The position numbers and the translations under genes are program-made. Below are positions 6,971-15,167 of a DNA stretch of 64,000 nt, piece by piece (positions within the stretch are counted from its first letter, which is position 1; each line of letters opens with the position of its first letter). This stretch comes from Prado023 sp963788325 (lineage in GTDB: Bacteria; Actinomycetota; Actinomycetes; S36-B12; CAIYMF01): NCBI GenBank assembly GCA_963788325.1, contig CAWBGJ010000014.1, positions 186,001 through 250,000 on the forward strand, read 5' to 3'. Under the pieces are notes generated by a model, which worked only from the letters and a program-made list of their open reading frames with translations, was not told where the DNA came from and did not search any database.

Positions 6971-9025
6971 CTACGACGGCTCGCCAGGAGCCCCCGGAAC
7001 GGGCGCGCTCGTTGCCGGCATCGGCGCGTGGGCATCCTCGTCGCCCCACTTGGCGAGTTGGGCTCTGACTGCTGCCTGGGCGTCGGCGTACTGCTGGTCG
7101 ATGACGCGCATCTCGGCCCACTTGAGTTCCCGGGCCGCGAGGACGCGGTCGAGCTCGGCGATGGTCTGGTCCTCGGCGGGCAGGTCGTAGGCCAGGGAGG
7201 TGAATCGGGCCAGGCTGGCGCGGTAGTCATGGCCGTTGGCCACGAACTGACCGGGGATCACGTTCATGGCGTTCTTCACGTCGATGAACGTGATCAGGAA
7301 CGTCGTGTAGGGCCGCCACGCCGTCTCCTTGGGCACCCCGGGCTCCCGGGTCTCCGGCGGGCCCATCCACGCCGGGGCCTGGACGGCCAGCGGGAACCAG
7401 AACTTCGGCATCGAGTCGTTGTGGTGGGTCAGGAAGAAGTAGCGGGCACGGTCGCGGACCTCCTGGGGCAGGGCCAGGAACTCGCCGTAGTTGTCGACCT
7501 CGACGATCTCACCCTGCGGGTCCATCGCCGCCGGGTCCGAGAGCCACCTCTGCCGGAACTTGGTGGCAGCCGGGGTACCCAGGAACAGGCCTCGGTCGAT
7601 ACCGACCCGGTGCAGGCCCTCGGTGCCCTCCTCGGCGAAGATGTCCTCGGAGGTCTGGGCGCCCAGGCTCTCCCCGAAGATGTGCAACTTCGGGCGGACA
7701 TCCTCAGGGATCGCGGACAACCGCCACTTCAGGGCATGCAGGAACGCGTTGTTCTGGTCGATCCCGATCCCGACCCGGAACAACGACAACGGCGACGGGC
7801 GCAACGAGTACTGCATCGCCACCAGCGCCACATCCCCGCGGGTCAGGAACTCCAACGACTCCGCGGTGACGTAGTTCAGGTACCCGGTGCCGGTCGGGGA
7901 CATGAACACGATGTGCGCCCGCTCGAAAGCGCCCAGGGTCTCCAGCTCGCGCATCGCCAGGTCCGCGCGCTCGCTGGTCGTGTCCTTGGTCTCCAACCCC
8001 ACGAAGACCCGGATCGGGGCCTTGGCCGGCCCGCCCATCACCGCCTCGATCTCCTCAACCGTCAGCGCCATGTTCACGAACCGGCGACCCTCCCGACCGA
8101 TCGTCTCCAACGGCACCGCGCTGCGCGGGCCAGCGCTGACGAACTCCGACGTCGGAGACATCGAATAGGCGGCCTCCACAGCATCCCCACTGGTCTCCGC
8201 CGAGTGGAAGACGTGCTGCAGGCCCTTGAACCCGCCGAAGCCGAGGAGGCCGAAGGCCACCGCGTGCCCCACAGGCCGACCAATCAGCTCAAGGTTTGGA
8301 TTCACCGACGTCAGGGCTGAACCCACCCCACCGGCGAACAGCCGCTCACCCCTGGCCGCGACGTACAGTGCCGCCGAGACGCCAGCGCCGATCGCCACGG
8401 CCTTGCCCACGGCAATGCCCTGCGAGTCGTCAAGAGCTTCACCCTCGGCGTCGTGGGTGACCCCCTCCTCGCGCATCTTCGCGTGCAGCCGGTAGTACTG
8501 CCACGCAGCCAACCCCGCCCCCAACGGCAGCGCGACGGGCACGTTGCGCACCCAGGCGCGGTTCTCGCCGGCGGCCCCGTCGATGAGCAAGTCGCTGGTC
8601 ACGATGATCGCCCCGGCCATCCCGCCCACGGCCACCCGCCAACTGAACGTCCGGCCCCACGCCCGAGCGATCGGCTCGTCCTTGGCCTGGGCCAGGAACC
8701 GCTGCGCCGCCACGCCGATGCCGATCGCTGCGACGTCACCAGCCAGGATCACACCCCGCTGGGCCATCCGGCGCTGGGCGGTGTCAGGGCCGCGCCCGGC
8801 CACCCTCAGCGCCACAGCCTCGATCAACGACTGCGACGTGGCCGTAAGCCCATAGTTCAAGACCGAAGAAACCCCCGTGACGATCGCCTGGTCCGACGTC
8901 GAACGCGGCATCAAACCACGACTGAACGACCGACCAACCACCGTCGACCCCGCCAGGATCCCCGCCCGCTCAGGAACGCCGAGGTCCGCGCGCGCCTCCA
9001 ACAGCCTTCCCAGAAAACCCGCCAT
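6971..9025 (-). CDS. Abhydrolase_9 family membrane-anchored alpha/beta hydrolase
   Basis: A 684-residue protein of the actinobacterial Abhydrolase_9 type. The N-terminal half (about residues 15-290) has several hydrophobic segments, matching the membrane domain of this family. The C-terminal half is the hydrolase, with the nucleophile elbow LHIFGESLGAQ and the conserved stretch RVFVGLETKDTTSERADLAM upstream of it. The last 20 residues are Pro/Ala-rich. ATG 9025 is chosen over the frame opening at 9145 because the added residues are unlike the family and would overlap a likely promoter. The substrate is unknown; lipid or ester hydrolysis is a family-level guess. Confidence 0.8.
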   Translation of the reverse strand: MAGFLGRLLEARADLGVPERAGILAGSTVVGRSFSRGLMPRSTSDQAIVTGVSSVLNYGLTATSQSLIEAVALRVAGRGPDTAQRRMAQRGVILAGDVAAIGIGVAAQRFLAQAKDEPIARAWGRTFSWRVAVGGMAGAIIVTSDLLIDGAAGENRAWVRNVPVALPLGAGLAAWQYYRLHAKMREEGVTHDAEGEALDDSQGIAVGKAVAIGAGVSAALYVAARGERLFAGGVGSALTSVNPNLELIGRPVGHAVAFGLLGFGGFKGLQHVFHSAETSGDAVEAAYSMSPTSEFVSAGPRSAVPLETIGREGRRFVNMALTVEEIEAVMGGPAKAPIRVFVGLETKDTTSERADLAMRELETLGAFERAHIVFMSPTGTGYLNYVTAESLEFLTRGDVALVAMQYSLRPSPLSLFRVGIGIDQNNAFLHALKWRLSAIPEDVRPKLHIFGESLGAQTSEDIFAEEGTEGLHRVGIDRGLFLGTPAATKFRQRWLSDPAAMDPQGEIVEVDNYGEFLALPQEVRDRARYFFLTHHNDSMPKFWFPLAVQAPAWMGPPETREPGVPKETAWRPYTTFLITFIDVKNAMNVIPGQFVANGHDYRASLARFTSLAYDLPAEDQTIAELDRVLAARELKWAEMRVIDQQYADAQAAVRAQLAKWGDEDAHAPMPATSAPVPGAPGEPS

Positions 9026-9357
9026 GACCCCTGCTCCGTCCTTCGATGATCTGGGCGAACCCCGCAGCAACAGGCGCCACGCCCACTGCCTCGGCCGAGG
9101 TTGCCACTGACAACCACAGTGTAGACATCCGAACCCGTTGGTCACTGCCCGTGCGGCTCCCCTGCGCGGCAGCCTCGCGCTGTGCAGCAGGAGCAGCGGC
9201 GGACGCTACCCGGAGTTGACTGGCTCGAGATCGGACGGTCATACATGTCTACACTGGAGGTGGCCGCACGCACCAGGATTCGGCCCGACGACCTGACCGA
9301 AGGGAGTCCCTTGGACGGCTCGGACCTTTGTCGCATCGCTGCCGCCGGGGGCGACTC
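9026..9357. promoter_or_regulatory. Divergent promoter region with inverted ATGTCTACACT motifs
   Basis: This 332-nt gap contains AGTGTAGACAT at 9118-9128 and its exact reverse complement ATGTCTACACT at 9245-9255. Each includes TACACT, a good -10 hexamer pointing at the gene on its side, predicting 5' leaders of roughly 85-100 nt. No clear -35 box is visible, which would suit activator or repressor control. No ORF in the gap looks real. Confidence 0.5.
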
Positions 9358-10734
9358 ATGACCCGAACAGGCCGCGAGCGGGACTTCCACGTCATGTCCA
9401 AGCCCACCGGGGCTGTGTGCAACCTCGATTGCGAGTACTGCTTCTTCCTGTCGAAGGAGCAGTTGTACCCGGGCAGCGACTTCCGGATGGCCCCCGAGGT
9501 GCACGAGGCCTACCTGGCGCAGCTGTTCGCCGCGCACCCCCCGGACGCTGAGGTGATGGTGTCCTACCAGGGCGGCGAGCCCACCTTGATGGGCCTGGAC
9601 TTCTTCACCCGCAGCGTGGAGTTGGCCACGCGGTTCGCCGGGCCGGGCCAGCGGGCCCTGCACACGATCCAGACCAACGGGACGCTCCTTGACGACCAGT
9701 GGGGCGAGTTCCTGGCCGCGAATGGCTTCCTCGTCGGCCTGTCGATCGACGGAACCCGCGAGATGCACGACGCGTACCGCGTGGACAAGGGCGGCAAGAA
9801 CACCTTCGACCGGGTGCTGCGGGGCTGGGATGTCCTGCGCCGCCACGGCGTCGACTGGAACGCGCTGACCACCGTCAATGCGGCCAACGCCGACCACGGC
9901 CTGGAGGTGTACCGGTTCCTGCGCGACGACTTGGGAGCTGCGTTCATCCAGTTCATCCCGATCGTGGAACGGATGACCCCTGACATGCTCCCGATGGCGG
10001 ACTCCGGCTGGGGGGTGCGGGCCAAGGACCGCCCGCTGTACCGCCAGGCCGGTGCGGCGGTCACCCATCGCAGCGTCACCGGCGAACAGTACGGTCGGTT
10101 CCTGATCGAGGTGTTCGAGGAATGGGCCCGGCACGACGTCGGCGACGTGTTCGTGCAGATGTTCGACACAGCGCTCGCGCACTGGCTGGGCATGGACCAG
10201 GTCGGCCTGTGCGTACACGCCCGGACCTGCGGCTCTGCGCTGGCCCTGGAGCACAACGGCGACCTCTACTCCTGCGACCACTACGTCGAGCCTGAGTACC
10301 TGCTGGGCAACATCATGGGAGGTCGAACGATGCTCGAGCTCGTCGACCTGCCCGCGCAGCGCACATTCGGCACCGCGAAGCTCGACTCGCTGCCGCAGTA
10401 CTGCCTGGACTGCGAGGTGCGCTTCGCCTGCAACGGCGGCTGCCCCAAGGACCGGTTCGCCACCACACCGGACGGCGAGCCCGGCCTGCACCACCTGTGC
10501 GCCGGGTACAAGGCGTTCTTCGCGCACGTCGATGCGCCGATGCGGTTCATGGCCGACCAGTTGCGCGCCGGTCAGGACGCGACCGCAGTGCGCGGCTGGT
10601 ACGCCGCCGCCGACGGGGCACGCGGGCGCAACGACCCGTGCACCTGCGGGTCGGGGCTGAAGTGGAAGAGATGCCACGGGGCACAGGTCAGGGCTGGAGG
10701 CGCCTCGGCGCCCTCCACGAAGGAGTCCGGGTAG
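9358..10734 (+). CDS. anSME-like radical SAM protein with SPASM-type C-terminus and SEC-C motif
   Basis: A 458-residue radical SAM enzyme close to anaerobic sulfatase-maturating enzymes. The 4Fe-4S/SAM motif is CNLDCEYCFF near residues 21-30, with SYQGGEPTLMGL as the GGE motif. Cysteines in CVHARTCGSALALEHNG, YSCDHYV and CLDCEVRFACNGGCPKDRF provide the auxiliary clusters of a SPASM-type domain. The last 30 residues form a SEC-C zinc motif (NDPCTCGSGLKWKRCHG). Classical members oxidise Cys or Ser to formylglycine in sulfatases, but no sulfatase lies in this window. ATG 9358 is used. It is divergent from the Abhydrolase_9 gene with mirrored promoter motifs. Confidence 0.82.
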   Translation: MTRTGRERDFHVMSKPTGAVCNLDCEYCFFLSKEQLYPGSDFRMAPEVHEAYLAQLFAAHPPDAEVMVSYQGGEPTLMGLDFFTRSVELATRFAGPGQRALHTIQTNGTLLDDQWGEFLAANGFLVGLSIDGTREMHDAYRVDKGGKNTFDRVLRGWDVLRRHGVDWNALTTVNAANADHGLEVYRFLRDDLGAAFIQFIPIVERMTPDMLPMADSGWGVRAKDRPLYRQAGAAVTHRSVTGEQYGRFLIEVFEEWARHDVGDVFVQMFDTALAHWLGMDQVGLCVHARTCGSALALEHNGDLYSCDHYVEPEYLLGNIMGGRTMLELVDLPAQRTFGTAKLDSLPQYCLDCEVRFACNGGCPKDRFATTPDGEPGLHHLCAGYKAFFAHVDAPMRFMADQLRAGQDATAVRGWYAAADGARGRNDPCTCGSGLKWKRCHGAQVRAGGASAPSTKESG

Positions 10735-10753
10735 CACCGCGCCTGCCTGCGTC

Positions 10754-10782
10754 GCGCGTCTGGCCCGGGCCGTGGGACGCGC
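10754..10782 (+). terminator. Hairpin after the radical SAM gene
   Basis: GCGCGTC (10754-10760) pairs with GACGCGC (10776-10782) around an inner GGCCCGGGCC palindrome. No T tract. Confidence 0.45.
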
Positions 10783-10796
10783 AGGACGGTACGGCG

Positions 10797-10809
10797 GTAG
10801 CCTGCCGGC
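10797..10809 (+). promoter_or_regulatory. Leaderless -10 box for the ACT-domain gene
   Basis: TAGCCT ends about 7 nt before ATG 10810 and no Shine-Dalgarno sequence is present, the arrangement expected of a leaderless actinobacterial transcript. Confidence 0.5.
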
Positions 10810-11334
10810 ATGGCCACCCTCGTTCTCACGGTGATCGGTGACGATCGATCCGGTCTGGTCTCCGCCCTGTCCGGTGTGATCGCCGAGCACGACGGCAGTT
10901 GGCAGCGCAGCCAGATGACGCGCCTGGCGGGCAAGTTCGCCGGCATCGTCGTCGTGGCTGTTCCTGATGACCGCGCCGAGGCGCTGATCAGCGAGCTCGG
11001 ACCGCTGGGGACCCAGGGGCTGCTCGATGTCACCGTCGAGCGGGGTGCCGAGGATGGCCCCGCCAGCGCGGAGGTCACACGCCTGAGCCTCGAGCTCGTC
11101 GGTGCGGATCGGCCGGGGATCGTGCATGACATCTCCAGCGCCCTGGCAGCCCATCAGGTCAGCATCGAGGACCTCGAGACCTCCACCCGCGAGGCCCCGA
11201 TGGCCGGCGGGATGCTGTTCGAGGCGACCGCGACCCTCCTGGCACCGCCGAACGTGCCGATCACCGACCTCCAGTCGGTGCTCGAGGACCTGGCCAACGA
11301 GCTGATGGTGGACCTCTCGCTGTCTGCCGAGTGA
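10810..11334 (+). CDS. GcvR-like protein with two ACT domains
   Basis: A 174-residue protein made of two tandem ACT domains: residues about 3-80 (LVLTVIGDDRSGLVSALSGVIA, then SWQRSQMTRLAGKFAGIVVV) and about 90-170 (LSLELVGADRPGIVHDISSALA, then VSIEDLETSTREA). This is the arrangement of the glycine cleavage regulator GcvR and of related amino-acid-sensing proteins; there is no DNA-binding or catalytic domain. It probably binds a small amino acid and acts on a partner protein. No gcv genes are in the window, so the target is unknown. It appears to be a single-gene unit with a leaderless promoter. Confidence 0.75.
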   Translation: MATLVLTVIGDDRSGLVSALSGVIAEHDGSWQRSQMTRLAGKFAGIVVVAVPDDRAEALISELGPLGTQGLLDVTVERGAEDGPASAEVTRLSLELVGADRPGIVHDISSALAAHQVSIEDLETSTREAPMAGGMLFEATATLLAPPNVPITDLQSVLEDLANELMVDLSLSAE

Positions 11335-11343
11335 GGCGACCGG

Positions 11344-11784
11344 TCAGCTCTCGAAGACGACCGCACCGGTGTAGCTGATCATCCACTCGACACCGAACCG
11401 GTCCGTGCACCCTCCGAACCATTCCGCCCACTCGGTGGACGCCGGCTCCATCTGGACCACTCCCCCCACGGACAGAGCGTCGAACAGGCGCTGGGCCTCG
11501 GCCGCATCATCGGCCTCGACGTGCAGGGCGAAGTCGTTGCCCGTGCGGAACTCCTGTCCCAGGGAGGCCAGCATGTCGGTGCCCATCAGCATGGTGCCGT
11601 TGGGCAGTTCGACGGCCGCATTGGCCACCTTGTCCAGGTCGGCCTCGGAGAGTTCGCCCATCGATGCGCCGAAATCCCGGTATCGGGCCACGCCCATCAT
11701 CGTTCCGCCGAGTGCCTCGGCGTAGAAGGACAGGGCCTCCTCGGTGGTTCCGTCGAAGTTCAGGTACGGCGTGAGGGACTTCAT
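11344..11784 (-). CDS. VOC (glyoxalase/PhnB-like) protein
   Basis: A 146-residue protein of the PhnB/3-demethylubiquinone-methyltransferase-like VOC group: LTPYLNFDGTTEEALSFYAEALGG at the N-terminus, LMGTDM in the middle, and FGGCTDRFGVEWMISY at the C-terminus. It has the beta-alpha-beta-beta-beta repeat of vicinal oxygen chelate proteins. ATG 11784 is preferred to GTG 11790 because AGGAG is properly spaced for the ATG. It converges tail to tail with the ACT-domain gene with only 9 nt between. Members of this group rarely have an assigned reaction. Confidence 0.8.
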   Translation of the reverse strand: MKSLTPYLNFDGTTEEALSFYAEALGGTMMGVARYRDFGASMGELSEADLDKVANAAVELPNGTMLMGTDMLASLGQEFRTGNDFALHVEADDAAEAQRLFDALSVGGVVQMEPASTEWAEWFGGCTDRFGVEWMISYTGAVVFES

Positions 11785-11832
11785 CGGCACTCCTCAAGGT
11801 CGGGCCACCGAGGCTACCAGCGCTCGCGCGTA

Positions 11833-11849
11833 CCCGGGTGCTCCCCGGG
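11833..11849 (-). terminator. Hairpin downstream of rhaD
   Basis: CCCGGG-TGCTC-CCCGGG forms a 6-bp stem with a 5-nt loop in the gap between the end of rhaD and the VOC gene. Confidence 0.4.
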
Positions 11850-11895
11850 CGAGCTGCTGAGCAGGCGAAAACGAGTGGAATCGAACCCGGATCGC

Positions 11896-12711
11896 TCAGG
11901 CGAGCGTCGTGGGGACGTCGAATGCAGCGACCACCCGCCCGAGCTCCTTGATGGACAGGCCCTCGGCCCTCTGACCCAGTTGCAGGTCCATCACCTCGTA
12001 GCGGGCCGCAGTCTCCGCGTACTCGATCTTGTCGACCGCACCGGTCGGGGAGACATCCGAGCGCGCCATCACGCCGTGCTTGCTCCACAGGACGATCTGA
12101 TGGCCGCGAAGCCCGGCCACGTTGTGGATCTGGAGCTCCTCGGAGCCGGGGATCATGAACTCGAGCACCTTGATGCCCTCGGGCAGGGCCACGATCGTCT
12201 CAGGCTCCCACCGGATCAGGCGCGCGTTCATGGTGTCGGTGTCCCGGTAGGTCGCGATGTGGCTCAGGTAGGTCAGGTGGACCGGCTGGGCGTGCACGAC
12301 CGAAAGGAACTGCACGTCGCGTTCGCGGACCTGGTCCTCGTGGACTGCCAGGTGCGAGTTCAGCTCGCTGGTCAGGTTCTTGAACAGCCGCCGCGACGAG
12401 AAGTGCAGGGTGCCGGTCCGGCCGCCCTCGTGCACGACCAGGGCGCCCACATTGGCCAGCGGATCATCCTTGATCTGGCGCAGCCGCCGTCCGGAACCCG
12501 TGACCAGCAGCGTCCTGCCGGCCAGGGCGGGAACGACGCTGGGCAGTTCCATCTCCTGCGACTGGTCGAACCCTGACAGGTCCGGCCGCCAGGCCATGGC
12601 GCACGAGATGTTGCCGGCACCGGCCTCGCTGGCGTCGATCGTGCAGATCCTGGCCCCCGCCTCGCCCATGGAGGCCAGAAGCTCAGCAGTCGTAGGGACG
12701 GTCTGATCCAT
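11896..12711 (-). CDS. rhaD: RhaD-type class II aldolase (rhamnulose-1-phosphate aldolase)
   Basis: A 271-residue class II aldolase/adducin-fold protein. It follows the E. coli RhaD pattern: LLVTGSGRRLRQIKDDPLAN, TSELNSHLAVHE (likely catalytic Glu), ALPEGIKVLEFMIPGSEEL, and IVLWSKHGVMA (metal His). RhaD normally has HCH as two metal ligands; here the aligned stretch is SVVHAQPVHL, so the first His is replaced by Val. The reaction would be L-rhamnulose 1-phosphate to DHAP and L-lactaldehyde. ATG 12711 has AAGGAG upstream and a LacI-type operator at 12728-12741. It duplicates the aldolase half of rhaE, so it may act on a related sugar phosphate. Confidence 0.75.
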   Translation of the reverse strand: MDQTVPTTAELLASMGEAGARICTIDASEAGAGNISCAMAWRPDLSGFDQSQEMELPSVVPALAGRTLLVTGSGRRLRQIKDDPLANVGALVVHEGGRTGTLHFSSRRLFKNLTSELNSHLAVHEDQVRERDVQFLSVVHAQPVHLTYLSHIATYRDTDTMNARLIRWEPETIVALPEGIKVLEFMIPGSEELQIHNVAGLRGHQIVLWSKHGVMARSDVSPTGAVDKIEYAETAARYEVMDLQLGQRAEGLSIKELGRVVAAFDVPTTLA

Positions 12712-12727
12712 GTCGCCACTCCTTGAA

Positions 12728-12741
12728 TTGAATCGTTTCAA
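12728..12741. promoter_or_regulatory. LacI-type operator before rhaD
   Basis: TTGAATCGTTTCAA, a near-perfect palindrome with a central CG typical of LacI-family sites. The identical 14-mer precedes the importer operon at 26650-26663. Confidence 0.75.
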
Positions 12742-12806
12742 TCAGCGTAGCCCTCCGCTCGTGCTGACGCAACCCCCCGAGCCTGCGCCGGCACGGGATC
12801 GGCGGA

Positions 12807-13844
12807 TCAGGCGCGAGCGCCCACCTGCCTGGACGAGGACATCCGCACCACCAGCTCGGGGGCGAACTGCCGGTGCTCGAGGACGACCTGCTCCCCGGAC
12901 TGGCGCGCCAGGATCTCGAGGAAGAGCAGCTCTGCACCTGCGCGGCCGAGCTCGGTCCTGGGCTGGCGGACCGAGGACAGCGGCACCGCCGCAGCGGCAG
13001 CGAACTCGATGTCGTCGTACCCGACGATCGCCACGTCCTCAGGCACAGCCAGGTGGTGGGAGGACAGGCCCTGGAGCAGCCCGATGGCGATCAGGTCGTT
13101 GGCGGCCAGCACCGCGGTCGGGCGCCGATCTGGCGGCAGGGCGGCGATCTGGTCGGCGGCCCAGCGTCCGGCCGTCGTGGTCAGCTCGGAGGTGGAGATG
13201 TTCACCAGAGTCGCGCCCGCGACCGAGGAGATCACCGAGGCGGCCCCCTCCCGCCGATCCCGCACCTGCCGGAGCGTCCAGGGTCCGCCCACGAAGGCGA
13301 TCGCTCGATGGCCCTGCTCGACGAGGTGATGGGCGGCGACCCGGCCCCCGGCCACGTCGTCGACGGAGACTGAGGAGTGCCCGATGTCGTTGGCTGCGCG
13401 GTCGAGGAAGACGACCGGGATGCCGAGGTTGGTCAGTGCATGCAGATCGGGGGGATCGTCACCCGAGGGGGCCAACAGGATGCCGCGCACGCGCTGCTCC
13501 TCGAAGAGCTCGAGGTAGCGCGCCTCACGCGCCTGCTCCCCGGCACTGTTGCCGAGAAGCACCACACCGCCCGCCTCCTGGACCGCGTCCTCCACACCCC
13601 TGGCCACGTCGGTGAAGAACGGGTTGGACGCATCGATGACGATCAGGCCCACCGCCCGGCTCGCGCCCGACCGCAACTGGCGCGCCGACTCGTTTCGCGT
13701 GTAGCCGAGCTTTGCGATGACGGCAGTGACGCGCTCGCGAGTGTCCTGCGAGACCATGTCGGGACGGTTGAGCACGTTGGACACGGTCCCGACCGAGACC
13801 CCGGCAGCGGCGGCCACGTCGGAGATCCGGGTGGGTGCCTGCAC
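12807..13844 (-). CDS. LacI-family regulator of the rhamnose genes
   Basis: A 345-residue LacI/GalR repressor. The N-terminal DNA-binding domain reads TRISDVAAAAGVSVGTVSNVLN followed by the hinge helix region NESARQLRSGAS, then the periplasmic-binding-protein-like sensor (VGLIVIDASNPFFTDVARG, FLDRAANDIGHSSVSVDDVAGG, AVLAANDLIAIGLLQGL, AIVGYDDIEFA). GTG 13844 has AGGAGG 7 nt upstream. It lies between lldD and rhaD in the same orientation. The two identical TTGAATCGTTTCAA sites, before rhaD and before the importer, are its likely operators. The effector is probably a rhamnose pathway sugar (inference from context). Confidence 0.85.
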   Translation of the reverse strand: MQAPTRISDVAAAAGVSVGTVSNVLNRPDMVSQDTRERVTAVIAKLGYTRNESARQLRSGASRAVGLIVIDASNPFFTDVARGVEDAVQEAGGVVLLGNSAGEQAREARYLELFEEQRVRGILLAPSGDDPPDLHALTNLGIPVVFLDRAANDIGHSSVSVDDVAGGRVAAHHLVEQGHRAIAFVGGPWTLRQVRDRREGAASVISSVAGATLVNISTSELTTTAGRWAADQIAALPPDRRPTAVLAANDLIAIGLLQGLSSHHLAVPEDVAIVGYDDIEFAAAAAVPLSSVRQPRTELGRAGAELLFLEILARQSGEQVVLEHRQFAPELVVRMSSSRQVGARA

Positions 13845-13911
13845 GACCCTGCCTCCTGTCCCACACGACGAGCGCATCCGCATCCTGCCACGGTGGAGGA
13901 CGAGCGCGGTG

Positions 13912-15162
13912 TCAGGCCCCCGATTCGCCGCGAGGCATCGGCGCCAGCCTCACTAGTTGGGTGACGTGCGCCGGGGTGAGCTCCTCAAGGCTGTTCACGC
14001 CCAGCAGCCGCATCGTACGCGTGATCTGCTCGGTGAGGATCTGGATGGCGCGATCCACACCGGCCTCGCCACCAGCCATCAGCCCGTAGAGGTAGGCCCG
14101 GCCGATCAACGTGAACCGCGCCCCCATCGCCACCGAGGCGACGATGTCAGCGCCGGACATGATGCCCGTGTCCAGGTGGACCTCGAGATCACGCCCGACC
14201 TCACGCACGACCTCCGGCAGGAGGTGGAACGGGATCGGGGCCCGGTCCAGCTGGCGGCCGCCGTGGTTGGACAGCGTGATGGCATCCATCCCCAAATCCG
14301 CCAGCCGCCGGGCATCCTCGATGTTCTGCACGCCCTTGACGATCACCTTGCCGGGCCACTGGGCCTTGATCCAGGTGAGGTCCTCGAAGGTCACGGTCGG
14401 GTCGAACATCGTGTCCAGCAGCTCGGCGACGGTTCCGCTCCACCGGTCCAAGCTGGCGAACGCCAGCGGTTCTGTGGTCAGGAAGTTCAGCCACCAGGCG
14501 GGCCGCGGAAGGGCGTTGAGGACGGTCCCGGGAGTGATGGCGGGCGGGATCGACATCCCGTTGCGCTTGTCCCGCAGCCGAGCGCCGGCCACAGGCACGT
14601 CGACAGTGACGATGAGGGTGTCGTAGCCGGCCTTGGCGGCCCGCTCCACCAGCGCCATCGATCGATCGCGGTCCTTCCACATGTAGAGCTGGAACCAGTT
14701 GCGCCCCTGCGGGTTGGCGGCCTTCACATCCTCGATCGAGCTGGTCCCCATGGTGGACAGGCTGAACGGGATGCCGGCCCTTGCCGCGGCATGCGCCCCC
14801 GCCACCTCGCCCTCGGTCTGCATCATCCGCGTGAACCCGGTGGGGGCGATGCCGAACGGCCAGGAGACCGGGGCCCCGAGCACGTCCCATCCGGTGGAGA
14901 CCTCGGACACGTCGCGCAGGATCGAGGGGTGGAACTCGATGTCCTGGAAGGCCTGCCGGGCACGGGCCAATGAGATCTCGGCCTCGGCAGCCCCTTCGGT
15001 GTAGTCGAACGCGGCCTTCGGGGTGCGCCGCTTGGCGATGGCTCGCAGGTCCTCGATCGTCAGTGCCGCGGCGAGGCGTCGGGTGCGGCCGTTGAGCTCG
15101 ACCTTCTTGAACTTCATGAGCGGGGCGAGGTCGTGAGCCTTGGGGACGCGATGCTCAACCAT
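13912..15162 (-). CDS. lldD: L-lactate dehydrogenase, FMN-dependent (LldD2-type)
   Basis: A 416-residue FMN-dependent alpha-hydroxyacid dehydrogenase, very like mycobacterial LldD2. Visible features: AFDYTEGAAEAE, PFGIAPTGFTRMM (FMN), WFQLYMWKDRDRS, IVTVDVPVAGARLRD, KVIVKGVQ (FMN Lys), ITLSNHGGRQLDRAP with the catalytic His and substrate Arg, and DTGIMSGADI. It oxidises L-lactate to pyruvate, passing electrons to the respiratory chain. ATG 15162 follows the rhaB stop by 5 nt. In this operon it would consume L-lactate made from L-lactaldehyde by RhaE, completing rhamnose breakdown to pyruvate. Confidence 0.92.
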   Translation of the reverse strand: MVEHRVPKAHDLAPLMKFKKVELNGRTRRLAAALTIEDLRAIAKRRTPKAAFDYTEGAAEAEISLARARQAFQDIEFHPSILRDVSEVSTGWDVLGAPVSWPFGIAPTGFTRMMQTEGEVAGAHAAARAGIPFSLSTMGTSSIEDVKAANPQGRNWFQLYMWKDRDRSMALVERAAKAGYDTLIVTVDVPVAGARLRDKRNGMSIPPAITPGTVLNALPRPAWWLNFLTTEPLAFASLDRWSGTVAELLDTMFDPTVTFEDLTWIKAQWPGKVIVKGVQNIEDARRLADLGMDAITLSNHGGRQLDRAPIPFHLLPEVVREVGRDLEVHLDTGIMSGADIVASVAMGARFTLIGRAYLYGLMAGGEAGVDRAIQILTEQITRTMRLLGVNSLEELTPAHVTQLVRLAPMPRGESGA

Positions 15163-15167
15163 GCTGA

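Noticed and set aside
11877..11890. A tRNA T-arm-like string (GGAATCGAACCCGG) suggesting a tRNA or attachment site.
   Set aside because: No matching acceptor, D or anticodon stems can be formed on either strand around it, and no integrase or mobile gene is nearby.
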